A stretch of 64,000 nt of DNA from CAYWQB01 sp964460785 (GTDB lineage: Bacteria; Chlamydiota; Chlamydiia; Chlamydiales; CAYWQB01): positions 434,001 to 498,000 of the forward strand of contig CAYWQB010000001.1 in NCBI GenBank assembly GCA_964460785.1. Direction: 5' to 3'. Positions 15,438-24,066 of the stretch are shown here, piece by piece. The translations under genes were made by a program, and so were the position numbers. Under the pieces are notes generated by a model. It saw only the letters and a program-made list of their open reading frames with translations. It ran no database searches and had not been told where the DNA came from. Each line of letters opens with the position of its first letter. Within the stretch, counting starts at the first letter, position 1.

Positions 15438-17615
15438 ATGGAAAAAGTTTCTGGTTTAGTTGAACGCATCACCTTTCAAAGTGAAGAAACAGGCTTCACT
15501 GTTGCCAAGCTCAACTCTCGATCTGCAAAAGAGTTCGTTTGTATTGTTGGAGTGATGCCCTCGTTACAGGTTGGAGAATGCATCAACTGCTCGGGCGCAT
15601 TTATTATCGACCGTGTACATGGGCAGCAGTTCAAAGTTGAAGAATTTGAAGTTTCCCTTCCAAAAGATGCTCAAGGCGTTGAGAAATATCTAGGCTCTGG
15701 TCTTTTTAAAGGTATAGGCCCTTCTTTTGCTAAAAAGGTTGTAGGGCACTTTAAAGAAGAAACGTTAGCAATCCTCAATACGCAACCAGAAAAACTTCTA
15801 GATGTCCCTGGTATTGGAGAGAAGCGCCTAAAAAGCTTAATCAAAAGCTGGCAAGAACAAGCTGGTGTGCGCGATGTGATGATTTTCTTACAAGGGGCTG
15901 GTGTGGGAGTCTCTTTAGCACAGAAAATTTATCGCAAGTATGGGCAGTCAAGTATCGATAAAATTACGGAAAACCCCTACCGCCTTTCGCAAGAAATCTT
16001 TGGTGTGGGGTTTAAAACATCTGACCAGCTCGCTCAGAAGTTGGGGATGAGCCATGATGCCCCTGAACGAATCGATGCAGGGATAGAGCACATCCTCTAT
16101 GAGTGTGGGCAAGAAGGGCATACGACTGTTCCTCAGGAAGACTTAATTGAAAGATTATCCACAGCACTTGAACTAGATGCGACCTACTTTCCTTCCCGCC
16201 TCATTGCTCTTGAACAATCAGGACGAATAGAACGACAGTCCAAAGTGTGGGGAGGATCTTCTCACCTTTGTGTCAGTATTCGTTCACTAGCTCGAGCTGA
16301 ATCTGGTATTGCGGCACAACTTGCCAGGCTCCAAAGCCACTCCTCCCCGATTCGAGAGGTTAATGCAGAGAAAGCAATTGACTGGGTACAAAAGAAAAAT
16401 GATATTGAACTTGCTGATGAGCAGAGAGAAGCCATTGAATCTGCTTTAAAGGAAAAGATCCTGCTCGTTACCGGAGGGCCGGGTACTGGAAAGAGTACAC
16501 TCACCTGCTCCTTACTAGAAATTCTTAGGCACGTCACAAAAAAAATCACGCTTGTAGCACCGACTGGCCGTGCGGCCAAGCGATTGAGTGAAGTGACAGG
16601 ATGGCAAGCTTCAACCATCCATTCCCTTTTAGAAGTTGATTTTCAAAAGGGAGGCTTTAAAAAGGGGCTTGAAGACCAACTTGATTGCGAACAACTAATC
16701 GTTGACGAAGCAAGTATGGTTGACACCCATCTTATGCATTCTCTTTTAAAAGCTCTTCCAGACCACTGTAGGCTCCTGCTCATTGGTGATATCCACCAGC
16801 TCCCTAGTGTGGGCCCTGGAGCTGTTTTGAGTGATCTTATTGCCTCCCAGCACTTTTGTACGATTTCTTTAAAAAAAATCTTTCGCCAAGCTCAAGGCTC
16901 GCAGATCATCCTCAATGCACATCGCATTAATCAGGGCAAGATTCCCTGGACTAATAATAGTCCTGATCATGACTTCTTTTTTATTGAAGAGAGTGAGCCT
17001 GAAAAAATCCTGCGCACAATCACTTCGCTAGTTTCTGTACGTTTACCTAGAAAGTATGGGTTCCACTGCTTAAATGACATTCAAGTACTGACTCCCATGC
17101 GTCGTGGCATTTTAGGGACAGAAAACCTCAATACTGAGCTGCAAAACATCCTAAACCACTCCCCGACTTCTTTACTGCGGGCAGGCAGAAAGTATGCGGT
17201 AGGAGATAAAGTGATGCAGATTCGCAATAACTATAACAAAGAAGTTTTCAATGGAGATATTGGAACCATTCAAAGTATCGACCTTATCGATCAAGAGGTC
17301 ATGGTTCGATTCCTAGACAAAGAAGTTGTCTACGAGTTTTCAGAGCTCAATGAGCTTCTTCTTGCTTATGCCGTCTCCATTCACAAGTACCAAGGAAGTG
17401 AGAGCCCCTGTGTCGTTCTTCCAATACATACCACACATTTCAAGCTCTTAAACCGCAACCTCCTTTATACTGGGGTGACAAGAGGAAAAAAGCTGGTTAT
17501 TGTGGTCGGCACAAAAAAAGCCCTCGCCATTGCAGCTCGCAATGCCGAGGGCAATGAACGCTATACCCTCTTACAAGAAACTCTTGCAGAAAAGCTTACG
17601 AAGGCCCCCTTTTAA
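15438..17615 (+). CDS. recD2: RecD2-type ATP-dependent DNA helicase
   Basis: This 725-residue superfamily 1B helicase (RecD/TraA type) has an OB-like N-terminal part (VSGLVERITFQSEETGF), helix-hairpin-helix repeats around 95-200 (GIGPSFAKKV, VPGIGEKRLKSL), Walker A VTGGPGTGKST near 346, DEASMVD as motif II, GDIHQLPSVGPG as motif III, and a C-terminal UvrD-like domain with SIHKYQGSE. This form works without RecBC. It converges with metG, the two stops overlapping by four bases. The order recD-metG matches CT033-CT032. Confidence 0.93.
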   Translation: MEKVSGLVERITFQSEETGFTVAKLNSRSAKEFVCIVGVMPSLQVGECINCSGAFIIDRVHGQQFKVEEFEVSLPKDAQGVEKYLGSGLFKGIGPSFAKKVVGHFKEETLAILNTQPEKLLDVPGIGEKRLKSLIKSWQEQAGVRDVMIFLQGAGVGVSLAQKIYRKYGQSSIDKITENPYRLSQEIFGVGFKTSDQLAQKLGMSHDAPERIDAGIEHILYECGQEGHTTVPQEDLIERLSTALELDATYFPSRLIALEQSGRIERQSKVWGGSSHLCVSIRSLARAESGIAAQLARLQSHSSPIREVNAEKAIDWVQKKNDIELADEQREAIESALKEKILLVTGGPGTGKSTLTCSLLEILRHVTKKITLVAPTGRAAKRLSEVTGWQASTIHSLLEVDFQKGGFKKGLEDQLDCEQLIVDEASMVDTHLMHSLLKALPDHCRLLLIGDIHQLPSVGPGAVLSDLIASQHFCTISLKKIFRQAQGSQIILNAHRINQGKIPWTNNSPDHDFFFIEESEPEKILRTITSLVSVRLPRKYGFHCLNDIQVLTPMRRGILGTENLNTELQNILNHSPTSLLRAGRKYAVGDKVMQIRNNYNKEVFNGDIGTIQSIDLIDQEVMVRFLDKEVVYEFSELNELLLAYAVSIHKYQGSESPCVVLPIHTTHFKLLNRNLLYTGVTRGKKLVIVVGTKKALAIAARNAEGNERYTLLQETLAEKLTKAPF

Positions 17616-19648
17616 GAGACCACCTGCCCTGGAAGAGCTCCTTCTCCAGGTGAAGCTAGCTGCAGCCCTTCTTCCACTTCTGTAGCTAAGATCATGCCTT
17701 CACTGAGTACTCCCATCAGCTTAGCAGGCTTTAAGTTAGCAACCACCACGACACTGCGCCCTGCAAGCTCTTCTGGTTGATAGCTAGGATAGATCCCAGA
17801 AACAATCGAACGCACTTCATTGCCAATATCCACTTGCAAATGCAGTAGCTTTTTGCTCTTTTTCAATCGCTCAGCTTGCAAAACCTTTCCCACGCGAAGG
17901 TCAAGCTTAGTAAAGTCCTCAAAGGTGACCTGATCTTTTAGTGGCTCTACCTTAGTAGCAGGCTGAGATGACTGGTAAAGAGCGGCCTCCTCTTTTTCAA
18001 TCTCTGTATCTTCAATTTTTCGAAACAGCACAGTAGGCTCTTGCAGTTGTTGTTCTGCTGGCAATTCTATATTGAGTTCCTCATCCAAAGCCACCTGGTC
18101 AATAGGCTTCTCACAACCGAGCATTTTCCATAGCTTTGCTGCAGCCTCTGGAATAATAGGAAAGGAAAACAGAGCCAGTTGTTTTAGGCATTGCAAGCAA
18201 AGAGCAATTGTAGTCGCCAATTGATCATGAGATGCTTGGTCTTTTGCTAACACCCATGGTTTTTTTGCATCAAAGTAGATATTACCAGCTTGTGCAATCT
18301 CCATAACAGTGCGTACAGCTTGCCGCAAGTGTGCTCCTTGGAAGCTCTCCTTTGCTTGGGTAGCAAGTTGTGCAAGCTGGTGCACAAACTCCTGATCACG
18401 AGTATCTAGCTGACTACGTTTTGGCACCTGCCCCTGACAAAACCGATGAGCAAAAACAAGAACGCGGTTCACTAGGTTCCCCCACTTCCCTACCAGGTCA
18501 GCATTACAACGTGACTGGAAGTCTTTCCAAGTAAACTCTGAGTCCGATGTTTCTGGGGCATTTGCAGCGAGTGCATAGCGCGCTTGATCTGAAGAATATT
18601 TCGATAGAAAGGTCTCCAAGTCTATATACCAGCCATCCGACTTACTAAACTGTCGCCCTTCCAGCTTAAAAAACTCATTTGCCCACAGATGGTCAACCTG
18701 CTTGAATGGTTGCTTCTGTCCAAAAATCATGGCTGGGAACCAAATAGAGTGGAAGAAGATATTATCCTTCCCCATAAACTGAGCATACTCTGTCTTTTCA
18801 TCTAACCAAAAGGTTTTCCACTGCTCTGGATTGCCTTGAAGCGTAGCCCATTCCATAGCGGCTGAGATATATCCAATTGGAGCATCAAACCAGACATAAA
18901 ACACCTTCCCAGGCTCATCATAAGGAGCAGGCAAAGAGACTCCCCAGGTGGCATCACGTGTGATCGCCCTAGGCTTTAGATTATCAAGGTAGGCTTTTGC
19001 AAAATTTTTCACATTGGCCTTCCACGGCTTTGACTCGATCCAGTGAACAAGCTGCTCCTTAAAAGCATCTAAAAGCAAAAACCAGTGTTCTGTTTCTTTA
19101 GAAACAAGCTTTGCTCGCGTGAGCTTGGAGATTGGGTTCTTCAAATCTGTAGCTTCATAACTTGCGCCACAGCTAGGGCACTCATCTCCTCGAGCCTGCT
19201 CAAAACCACACTTAGGGCAGGTTCCCTCTACATAGCGGTCGGCTAAAAATTTCTGGTCCTGCTCTGAGTACAGCTGGTTGGTTTTTCTCTTTTCTACATA
19301 TCCCTTTTCCACTAAGTCTAAGAAAAAGCGTTGCGTCGGTTCAGCATGATGTGCGCATGTCGTGCGGGAAAAATGATCACAGGAGATTTGCATCATATCA
19401 AGTAGCTTAGCATTGATACCATGGTAGCAATCCACCTGTTCTTGAGGAGTACGGCCTTCACGCTCAGCAGCAAAAGTAACGGCCACTCCATATTCATCAG
19501 AGCCTGTAATATAAAGCACTTCATGACCTAGCAGGCGCTGGAAGCGCGCATAGCAGTCTGCAGGAAGGAAGTTACCGGCAATGTGTCCAAAATGCATAGC
19601 TCCATTTGCATAGAGTAGCCCGGAAGTCACTAGTATACGCTTTTTCAT
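17612..19648 (-). CDS. metG: Methionyl-tRNA synthetase
   Basis: About 678 residues. It charges tRNA-Met, including the initiator. Visible are ANGAMHFGH (HIGH motif), the zinc knuckle CPKCG...CPSCG near residue 140, QFSKSDG as the KMSKS loop near 330, and a C-terminal tRNA-binding EMAP/Trbp111-like domain starting at KLDLRVGKVLQAERLK near 575. I chose the ATG at 19646-19648 (MKKRILVTSG) because it gives the family start; the frame is open 23 codons further back through the end of the preceding gene. Confidence 0.96.
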   Translation of the reverse strand: MKKRILVTSGLLYANGAMHFGHIAGNFLPADCYARFQRLLGHEVLYITGSDEYGVAVTFAAEREGRTPQEQVDCYHGINAKLLDMMQISCDHFSRTTCAHHAEPTQRFFLDLVEKGYVEKRKTNQLYSEQDQKFLADRYVEGTCPKCGFEQARGDECPSCGASYEATDLKNPISKLTRAKLVSKETEHWFLLLDAFKEQLVHWIESKPWKANVKNFAKAYLDNLKPRAITRDATWGVSLPAPYDEPGKVFYVWFDAPIGYISAAMEWATLQGNPEQWKTFWLDEKTEYAQFMGKDNIFFHSIWFPAMIFGQKQPFKQVDHLWANEFFKLEGRQFSKSDGWYIDLETFLSKYSSDQARYALAANAPETSDSEFTWKDFQSRCNADLVGKWGNLVNRVLVFAHRFCQGQVPKRSQLDTRDQEFVHQLAQLATQAKESFQGAHLRQAVRTVMEIAQAGNIYFDAKKPWVLAKDQASHDQLATTIALCLQCLKQLALFSFPIIPEAAAKLWKMLGCEKPIDQVALDEELNIELPAEQQLQEPTVLFRKIEDTEIEKEEAALYQSSQPATKVEPLKDQVTFEDFTKLDLRVGKVLQAERLKKSKKLLHLQVDIGNEVRSIVSGIYPSYQPEELAGRSVVVVANLKPAKLMGVLSEGMILATEVEEGLQLASPGEGALPGQVVS

Positions 19649-20208
19649 TCTCTTTCTCTCTTTTCTGGATAATGCACAATAAGTACTTCTATATCGGTAT
19701 CTGGAACCTGTTTCCACCCAACAAGCGTTTTCGATTTCAGGTCTACAAAGAGGGGGCCTGGTCTTTTTTGATGCCCCAGCTGAAAACCTTTTATCGCTCC
19801 ATGCAGCTGAAACATTTCATCTTTTTGTTCATCAGTCAGGAAAAGCCATGCGGTGAGGGAGGGCTTATCATAGACTCCCCGCCAATAAGGTGAAGGCAAA
19901 GCTACTGCACCTAGCTGATTCAAAGATTTTGGGAAAATGCGCCGTGTATCTGGACAGAAGGTAGCTTGCTCCCAGTCAATAGGAACTTGCTTCTCAGCCT
20001 GCATAAAAAGGGCAATCTTTTCCGCTGCAGGATAAAGAATACAGGTAGCTGGCAAGAGCTTCTTTCCTGTAAATGGGCTACGAGCCTTTCGTTGGTAGAT
20101 CCACCAGTAAAAAAATGAGGCTGCTGCCAGCAACAACACCCCAACTGCTAGCAGCCCCAATAGGCTATAACCTAAAGATCCCTGGAAAACACTTTGCAGT
20201 GTCTGCAT
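19645..20208 (-). CDS. Membrane-anchored hypothetical protein
   Basis: This 187-residue protein has one N-terminal membrane segment (about 13-37, LGYSLLGLLAVGVLLLAAASFFYW) followed by a basic YQRKAR, giving an N-out/C-in arrangement by the positive-inside rule. The soluble part has no recognised motif. Its stop overlaps the metG start (ATGA). It lies between rpoZ and metG. Confidence 0.7.
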   Translation of the reverse strand: MQTLQSVFQGSLGYSLLGLLAVGVLLLAAASFFYWWIYQRKARSPFTGKKLLPATCILYPAAEKIALFMQAEKQVPIDWEQATFCPDTRRIFPKSLNQLGAVALPSPYWRGVYDKPSLTAWLFLTDEQKDEMFQLHGAIKGFQLGHQKRPGPLFVDLKSKTLVGWKQVPDTDIEVLIVHYPEKRERE

Positions 20209-20213
20209 GTCCT

Positions 20214-20477
20214 TTAAGCTTCTTGTTGATCCTCAGCTTTCTTTTCTACTGCTCGAATAGGAGCTTCTGCCATCTTTTCGATTACAGCTTGATCTTTCCC
20301 TTCTTCAATCTCTTTTAGCGTAATGAAAGCGGGGTTGCGTATCGCTGAGCGAACAACAGGATCTCGTCCAGATTTTACTGTGTAACGAGCAATCTTAATG
20401 GCATGTGCCACAAGGTCAAACATGCTACTATACTTGTTAGCAAGCTTTTCGTTTGTTAGGTCCCCATTTGGCTGCAT
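20214..20477 (-). CDS. rpoZ: Probable RNA polymerase omega subunit (CT031-like)
   Basis: This 87-residue protein has the omega pattern MFDLVAHAIKIARYTVKSGRDP near residue 19, and ITLKEIEEGK near residue 53, which correspond to the conserved helix and the '-ALREI-EGK' segment of RpoZ. Omega helps assemble RNA polymerase around the beta' subunit. It is next to gmk, as rpoZ is in E. coli. In C. trachomatis the equivalent position holds CT031, long listed as hypothetical. The match is by eye over a short protein, so some doubt remains. Confidence 0.75.
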   Translation of the reverse strand: MQPNGDLTNEKLANKYSSMFDLVAHAIKIARYTVKSGRDPVVRSAIRNPAFITLKEIEEGKDQAVIEKMAEAPIRAVEKKAEDQQEA

Positions 20478-20478
20478 C

Positions 20479-21078
20479 TTACTCTCCTTTCAGATTCGGA
20501 ATTCGATGCCTTTCGGCAACGATGATACTTTTTAATATCTCATAAGCTTCTAAAAGCTCATCATTTTCGACTTGGTAGTCATAGATAGCCATCTGAGCCA
20601 TCTCTTTTTCCACTTGAGCCAACCGTTGATTAAGCTCCTGGCTTTTTTCAGTTGCGCGCTCTTCTAGTCGTCTTTTTAACTCTTCTTTAGAGGGAGGTGT
20701 AATAAAGATCAGCACAGCAGGCATTTCCAGTTCTCGAATACGAGAAGCTCCCTGCGTATCAATGACCAAGATTACATCTTTTCCTTCTTGCAGCTGTTGT
20801 TCGACTTGAGATCGACATGTCCCATACAGGGAACCAAAAACCTCTGCATGCTCTAAAAACTCCCCTTTTGCGACTTTTTCTCGAAACACCTCTTCAGTCA
20901 AAAAGTGGTAGTCGACACCATCTTTTTCCCCTGGCCTTTTTGCTCGGGTGGTACAAGATATGCTCTGGACTACCTCTGCATTGTTCTTTTTTAACATACT
21001 GACCAAAGTGCTTTTGCCAGTGCCTGCAGGAGCACTAATGACAAAGAGCATGCCGCGCTGTTGGTCTTTACTCAACAT
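20479..21078 (-). CDS. gmk: Guanylate kinase
   Basis: This 199-residue enzyme phosphorylates GMP to GDP. The P-loop SAPAGTGKST lies near residue 15, followed by SCTTRAKRPGEKDGVDYHF for GMP binding and VILVIDTQGASRI. The length is normal. Its start overlaps the end of the upstream YicC gene by 11 bases, so both are probably co-translated. Confidence 0.97.
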   Translation of the reverse strand: MLSKDQQRGMLFVISAPAGTGKSTLVSMLKKNNAEVVQSISCTTRAKRPGEKDGVDYHFLTEEVFREKVAKGEFLEHAEVFGSLYGTCRSQVEQQLQEGKDVILVIDTQGASRIRELEMPAVLIFITPPSKEELKRRLEERATEKSQELNQRLAQVEKEMAQMAIYDYQVENDELLEAYEILKSIIVAERHRIPNLKGE

Positions 21079-21955
21079 TTTGCACTTGCTCCCGTACTTT
21101 TTCTATCAAGCATTTCAGATCTACAACATGGCGGCTAATTTCACAGTGCGATGCTTTTGCCCCAATCGTATTGACCTCTCTGCCCATCTCTTGTAGTAAG
21201 AACTCTAACCTTTTTCCTTTAGCTCCCTCTTCTGAGGTGATCAGCTGCATTGCTGCTTGCAGGTGATATGAAAGCCTTTTTACCTCTTCAGAGAGATCCA
21301 TTTTGTCAGAGATCAGCACAAGCTCTCGCATTACGCGTTCTCTATCTTCTGAAGAGACTTGATCAAAGTAGCCTTTTAACACATTTAGTAATTTATCTTT
21401 CCAATTCTCTTGAGCTACAGAAACTAAGGATGGAAGAGCTTCCACAAGCGGCTGCATTTCATTCAAGTATCCTAGAAGCTCAGTACAGATTTTCTTTCCT
21501 TCATCCTCTTTCATAACCAATAGGTTATCAACAGCTTGCTTTACAGCTTCTAGCAGGCAGGGCATCATTTGGGCTAGATCTCCCTCATCCAATGTGAGCT
21601 CAGAGCAAAAAAAGTCTTGTGACTGCAAAAGACCTGCCATAGGAAAGGGCGTTGACAGATTCAACTCTGTACAAGCTGCTTGCCATGCTTTGGCATAGGC
21701 TTGAAGCAGTGATAGTTTTGGTACAACTTGCTGTGCTTTTGTTTGTTCAACATCTAGAGAAATTGTGACTTGCACCTTACCTCGAACCACCAAAGAGCGC
21801 ATGAGTTTGCGCACCTCTCCTTCCATAGGCAACAAGGATTTCGGCAAATGCACTTGCAAGTCGAAAAAACGCTTATTGAGAGAGTAGACTTCAACAGTTA
21901 AGGGCCCCAAGGGGGAGGCATACTCAGAACTACCATAGCCTGTCATACTAAACAT
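21068..21955 (-). CDS. yicC: YicC/YloC family endoribonuclease
   Basis: This 295-residue protein starts with the family signature MFSMTGYG and ends with the conserved C-terminal domain (EEVKRLSYHL, GKRLEFLLQEMGREVNTIGAKA, LKCLIEKVREQVQNVE). YicC of E. coli has been shown to be an endoribonuclease. The ATG at 21953-21955 has AGGAGAG upstream; the frame is open further back across rnhB. The gene overlaps rnhB by 8 bases. I do not recall it between rnhB and gmk in C. trachomatis; a YicC-gmk-rpoZ order is common in other bacteria. Confidence 0.93.
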   Translation of the reverse strand: MFSMTGYGSSEYASPLGPLTVEVYSLNKRFFDLQVHLPKSLLPMEGEVRKLMRSLVVRGKVQVTISLDVEQTKAQQVVPKLSLLQAYAKAWQAACTELNLSTPFPMAGLLQSQDFFCSELTLDEGDLAQMMPCLLEAVKQAVDNLLVMKEDEGKKICTELLGYLNEMQPLVEALPSLVSVAQENWKDKLLNVLKGYFDQVSSEDRERVMRELVLISDKMDLSEEVKRLSYHLQAAMQLITSEEGAKGKRLEFLLQEMGREVNTIGAKASHCEISRHVVDLKCLIEKVREQVQNVE

Positions 21956-22577
21956 GGTTGTGTCTCTCCTGTAAAGAGGCGCTTGCTCTTTGTACTGGCG
22001 CGAAGCTTTGCCGATGGATTGGACAAGGGCCAAGCTTATTGAGGGCTTCCATATGCACCTTTGTTCCGTATCCTTTGTGTTTAGCAAAGCCATACTCTGG
22101 CCACTGCTTGTCATAGTCGAGCATCATTTCATCTCGCCACTCTTTTGCCAGAATAGAAGCTGCGGCAATAGAGTAACTCTTTTGGTCTCCCTTGATAATC
22201 CCCTGAGATGGTCGAGTCCCTTCTAAAGGCATGCCATCAACAAGTAAGATAGATGGAGTGAGGGACAACTGAGCGACACTACGCCGCATAGCTAACTTTG
22301 TAGCCTGAAGGATGTTGAGCTGGTCAATCTCTTCCACTGTAGCAATACCAATTGCCCAGATGATATCAGGATTCTGTTTGAGTTCTTTATACAGGGCTAA
22401 CCTTGCAGCTGGTCGCAATTGCTTGCTATCATTCACACCTTCGATGTTCATTTGCTGCGCTGTCAGTATAACACTACATGCAACCACAGGACCTGCTAAA
22501 GGACCTCTCCCAGCTTCATCCACTCCTGCAATGTGAACATGCCCCTCTTGCCATAGGCTTTTTTCATAAGCGAGCAT
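21948..22577 (-). CDS. rnhB: Ribonuclease HII
   Basis: The enzyme cleaves RNA in RNA-DNA hybrids and removes misincorporated ribonucleotides. It carries AGVDEAGRGPLAGPVVA with the catalytic DEXG near residue 19, NDSKQL, SILLVDG with the second Asp, KGDQKSYSIAAASILAK, and HKGYGTKVH. I chose the ATG at 22575-22577 (MLAYEKS), which gives the usual spacing to DEAGRG; an ATG at 22595 and a TTG at 22598 are also in frame. About 209 residues, normal for the family. Confidence 0.95.
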   Translation of the reverse strand: MLAYEKSLWQEGHVHIAGVDEAGRGPLAGPVVACSVILTAQQMNIEGVNDSKQLRPAARLALYKELKQNPDIIWAIGIATVEEIDQLNILQATKLAMRRSVAQLSLTPSILLVDGMPLEGTRPSQGIIKGDQKSYSIAAASILAKEWRDEMMLDYDKQWPEYGFAKHKGYGTKVHMEALNKLGPCPIHRQSFAPVQRASASLQERHNHV

Positions 22578-22604
22578 GTCCACACCGCAAAGCATCAAGG
22601 CGAA

Positions 22605-23027
22605 CTACCCTTCAGCTTTTGGGCTTTCTTGTTTTGCAACAGCTTCAGTTTTTTTTGCGGCACTCTTTTTTGTGCGGCCGACAATAAGCTCTTTAACACG
22701 TGCCTTCTTACCAGATGTTCCTCTTAGGTAGTAAAGCTTACTGCGTCGAACCTTTCCTCGGCGGTCAAGAGTGATTTTCTCAACTAAAGGGCTGTGAAGA
22801 GGGAATACACGCTCCATCCCTTCTCCATAAGCATTTCTGTGCAAAGAGAAAGTTTTGTGAACGCCTTTACCTTTGAAAGCGATAACTGTTCCAGAGAAAA
22901 CCTGAATTCTCTCTTTGTTTCCTTCCTTAATGCGCATGTGTACGCTTACTGTATCCCCAACTGAAAAGTGAGGAACTTCGCTTTTTAAGCCCTGCTTTTC
23001 GAGCTCGTCGATAATCATTTGACTCAT
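22605..23027 (-). CDS. rplS: Ribosomal protein bL19
   Basis: 140 residues. The L19 core is clear: GDTVSVHMRIKEGNKERIQVF, FSGTVIAFKG, and FPLHSPLVEKITLDRRGKVRRSKLYYLRG. A basic Lys/Ala-rich tail of about 25 residues is longer than in most bacteria. It lies 9 bases after trmD in the usual rpsP-trmD-rplS order. Confidence 0.97.
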   Translation of the reverse strand: MSQMIIDELEKQGLKSEVPHFSVGDTVSVHMRIKEGNKERIQVFSGTVIAFKGKGVHKTFSLHRNAYGEGMERVFPLHSPLVEKITLDRRGKVRRSKLYYLRGTSGKKARVKELIVGRTKKSAAKKTEAVAKQESPKAEG

Positions 23028-23036
23028 GGTTTTCTC

Positions 23037-23714
23037 CTAATCTTGCTTTAGCAACAAATCCGGTCGCACCCGTTTTGTCTTTTCTTTCGCTTGTTTCATG
23101 CGCCACTCAGCAATTTTGCCATGATCTCCACTTAGCAAAACTTCTGGTACGCGCTCCCCTCGGCATACTTCAGGGCGAGTGTAGTGAGGATGATCAAACC
23201 CTCCCATATGAAAGCTATCCGTCTGTGCAGCTTCCTGATGCCCGAGAACTCCCGGGATAAATCGGCAGACTGCATCGACCACAACAATAGCTGCAGCACA
23301 CCCGCTTGTTAGCACATAGTCGCCAATGCTTAACTCTTCATCAACTCCCAGGCTTAAAGCCCTTTCATCAATACCCTCATAGTGCCCACAAAGAAACACC
23401 AAGTGCTCTTCTTGAGCTAGCTGCTCTGCTTTCTCTGCAGTAAGCACTGGACCTTGAGGAGAGAGATGAATCACTTTAGCTGCTGGAGAGCGTACGGCTT
23501 CAATCGCCTTGAGGACAGGTTCTGCCATCAATACCATTCCGGGGCCTCCTCCGTATGGGCGATCATCGACTTGACGATGTTTGCCTGAAGCATAGTCTCT
23601 AATATTCGTCTGGCGAATATTTAGAATTCCTTCCTCTCTTGCCCGCTTAATCATACTCTCATCAAAAGGCCCCTGAAAATATCCAGGAAAGAGGGAAAGA
23701 ATATCTACCAGCAT
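23037..23714 (-). CDS. trmD: tRNA (guanine-37-N1)-methyltransferase
   Basis: This 225-residue SPOUT-class enzyme methylates G37 of tRNAs to prevent frameshifts. Visible are the start MLVDILSLFPGYF, the RPYGGGPGMVLMAEP loop, the trefoil-knot segments LCGHYEGIDERA and SIGDYVLTSG, and FDHPHYTRPE in the C-terminal domain. It sits between rpsP and rplS, as in most bacteria. Confidence 0.97.
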   Translation of the reverse strand: MLVDILSLFPGYFQGPFDESMIKRAREEGILNIRQTNIRDYASGKHRQVDDRPYGGGPGMVLMAEPVLKAIEAVRSPAAKVIHLSPQGPVLTAEKAEQLAQEEHLVFLCGHYEGIDERALSLGVDEELSIGDYVLTSGCAAAIVVVDAVCRFIPGVLGHQEAAQTDSFHMGGFDHPHYTRPEVCRGERVPEVLLSGDHGKIAEWRMKQAKEKTKRVRPDLLLKQD

Positions 23715-23730
23715 GCTAAACCTTAATCAG

Positions 23731-24066
23731 TTAAGCAGCGTTCTGTTTTTTACGCTTTCTACGCTTTGCAGCTTGCTTCACACGACGCGCATGAAGTTTC
23801 TCTTGGTACTGCTTATAAACAGAAGGAGCTGAACGCTTGATCAGCGCTTCTGCTTTTTCTGACATTTGTGCACCTTCACCTAACCAGTGAGCTACGCGAT
23901 CTGCATGAACAACAGCGTTTTGCTCTTGTTCTTCTCCAAAAGGGTTATACCAGCCAAGCATTTCTTGATATTTTCCATCACGTGGAGAGCGGATATCAGC
24001 AAGAACAAGGCGGTAGAAAGGACGATTTTTTCGCCCTTGCTTACGCAATCTGATTTTTAGGGTCAT
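23731..24066 (-). CDS. rpsP: Ribosomal protein bS16
   Basis: This 111-residue 30S protein starts with LKIRLRKQGRKNRPFYRLV and has GWYNPF near residue 39. The last 25 residues are very basic. The start overlaps the ffh stop by four bases, so ffh and rpsP are coupled. Confidence 0.97.
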   Translation of the reverse strand: MTLKIRLRKQGRKNRPFYRLVLADIRSPRDGKYQEMLGWYNPFGEEQEQNAVVHADRVAHWLGEGAQMSEKAEALIKRSAPSVYKQYQEKLHARRVKQAAKRRKRKKQNAA

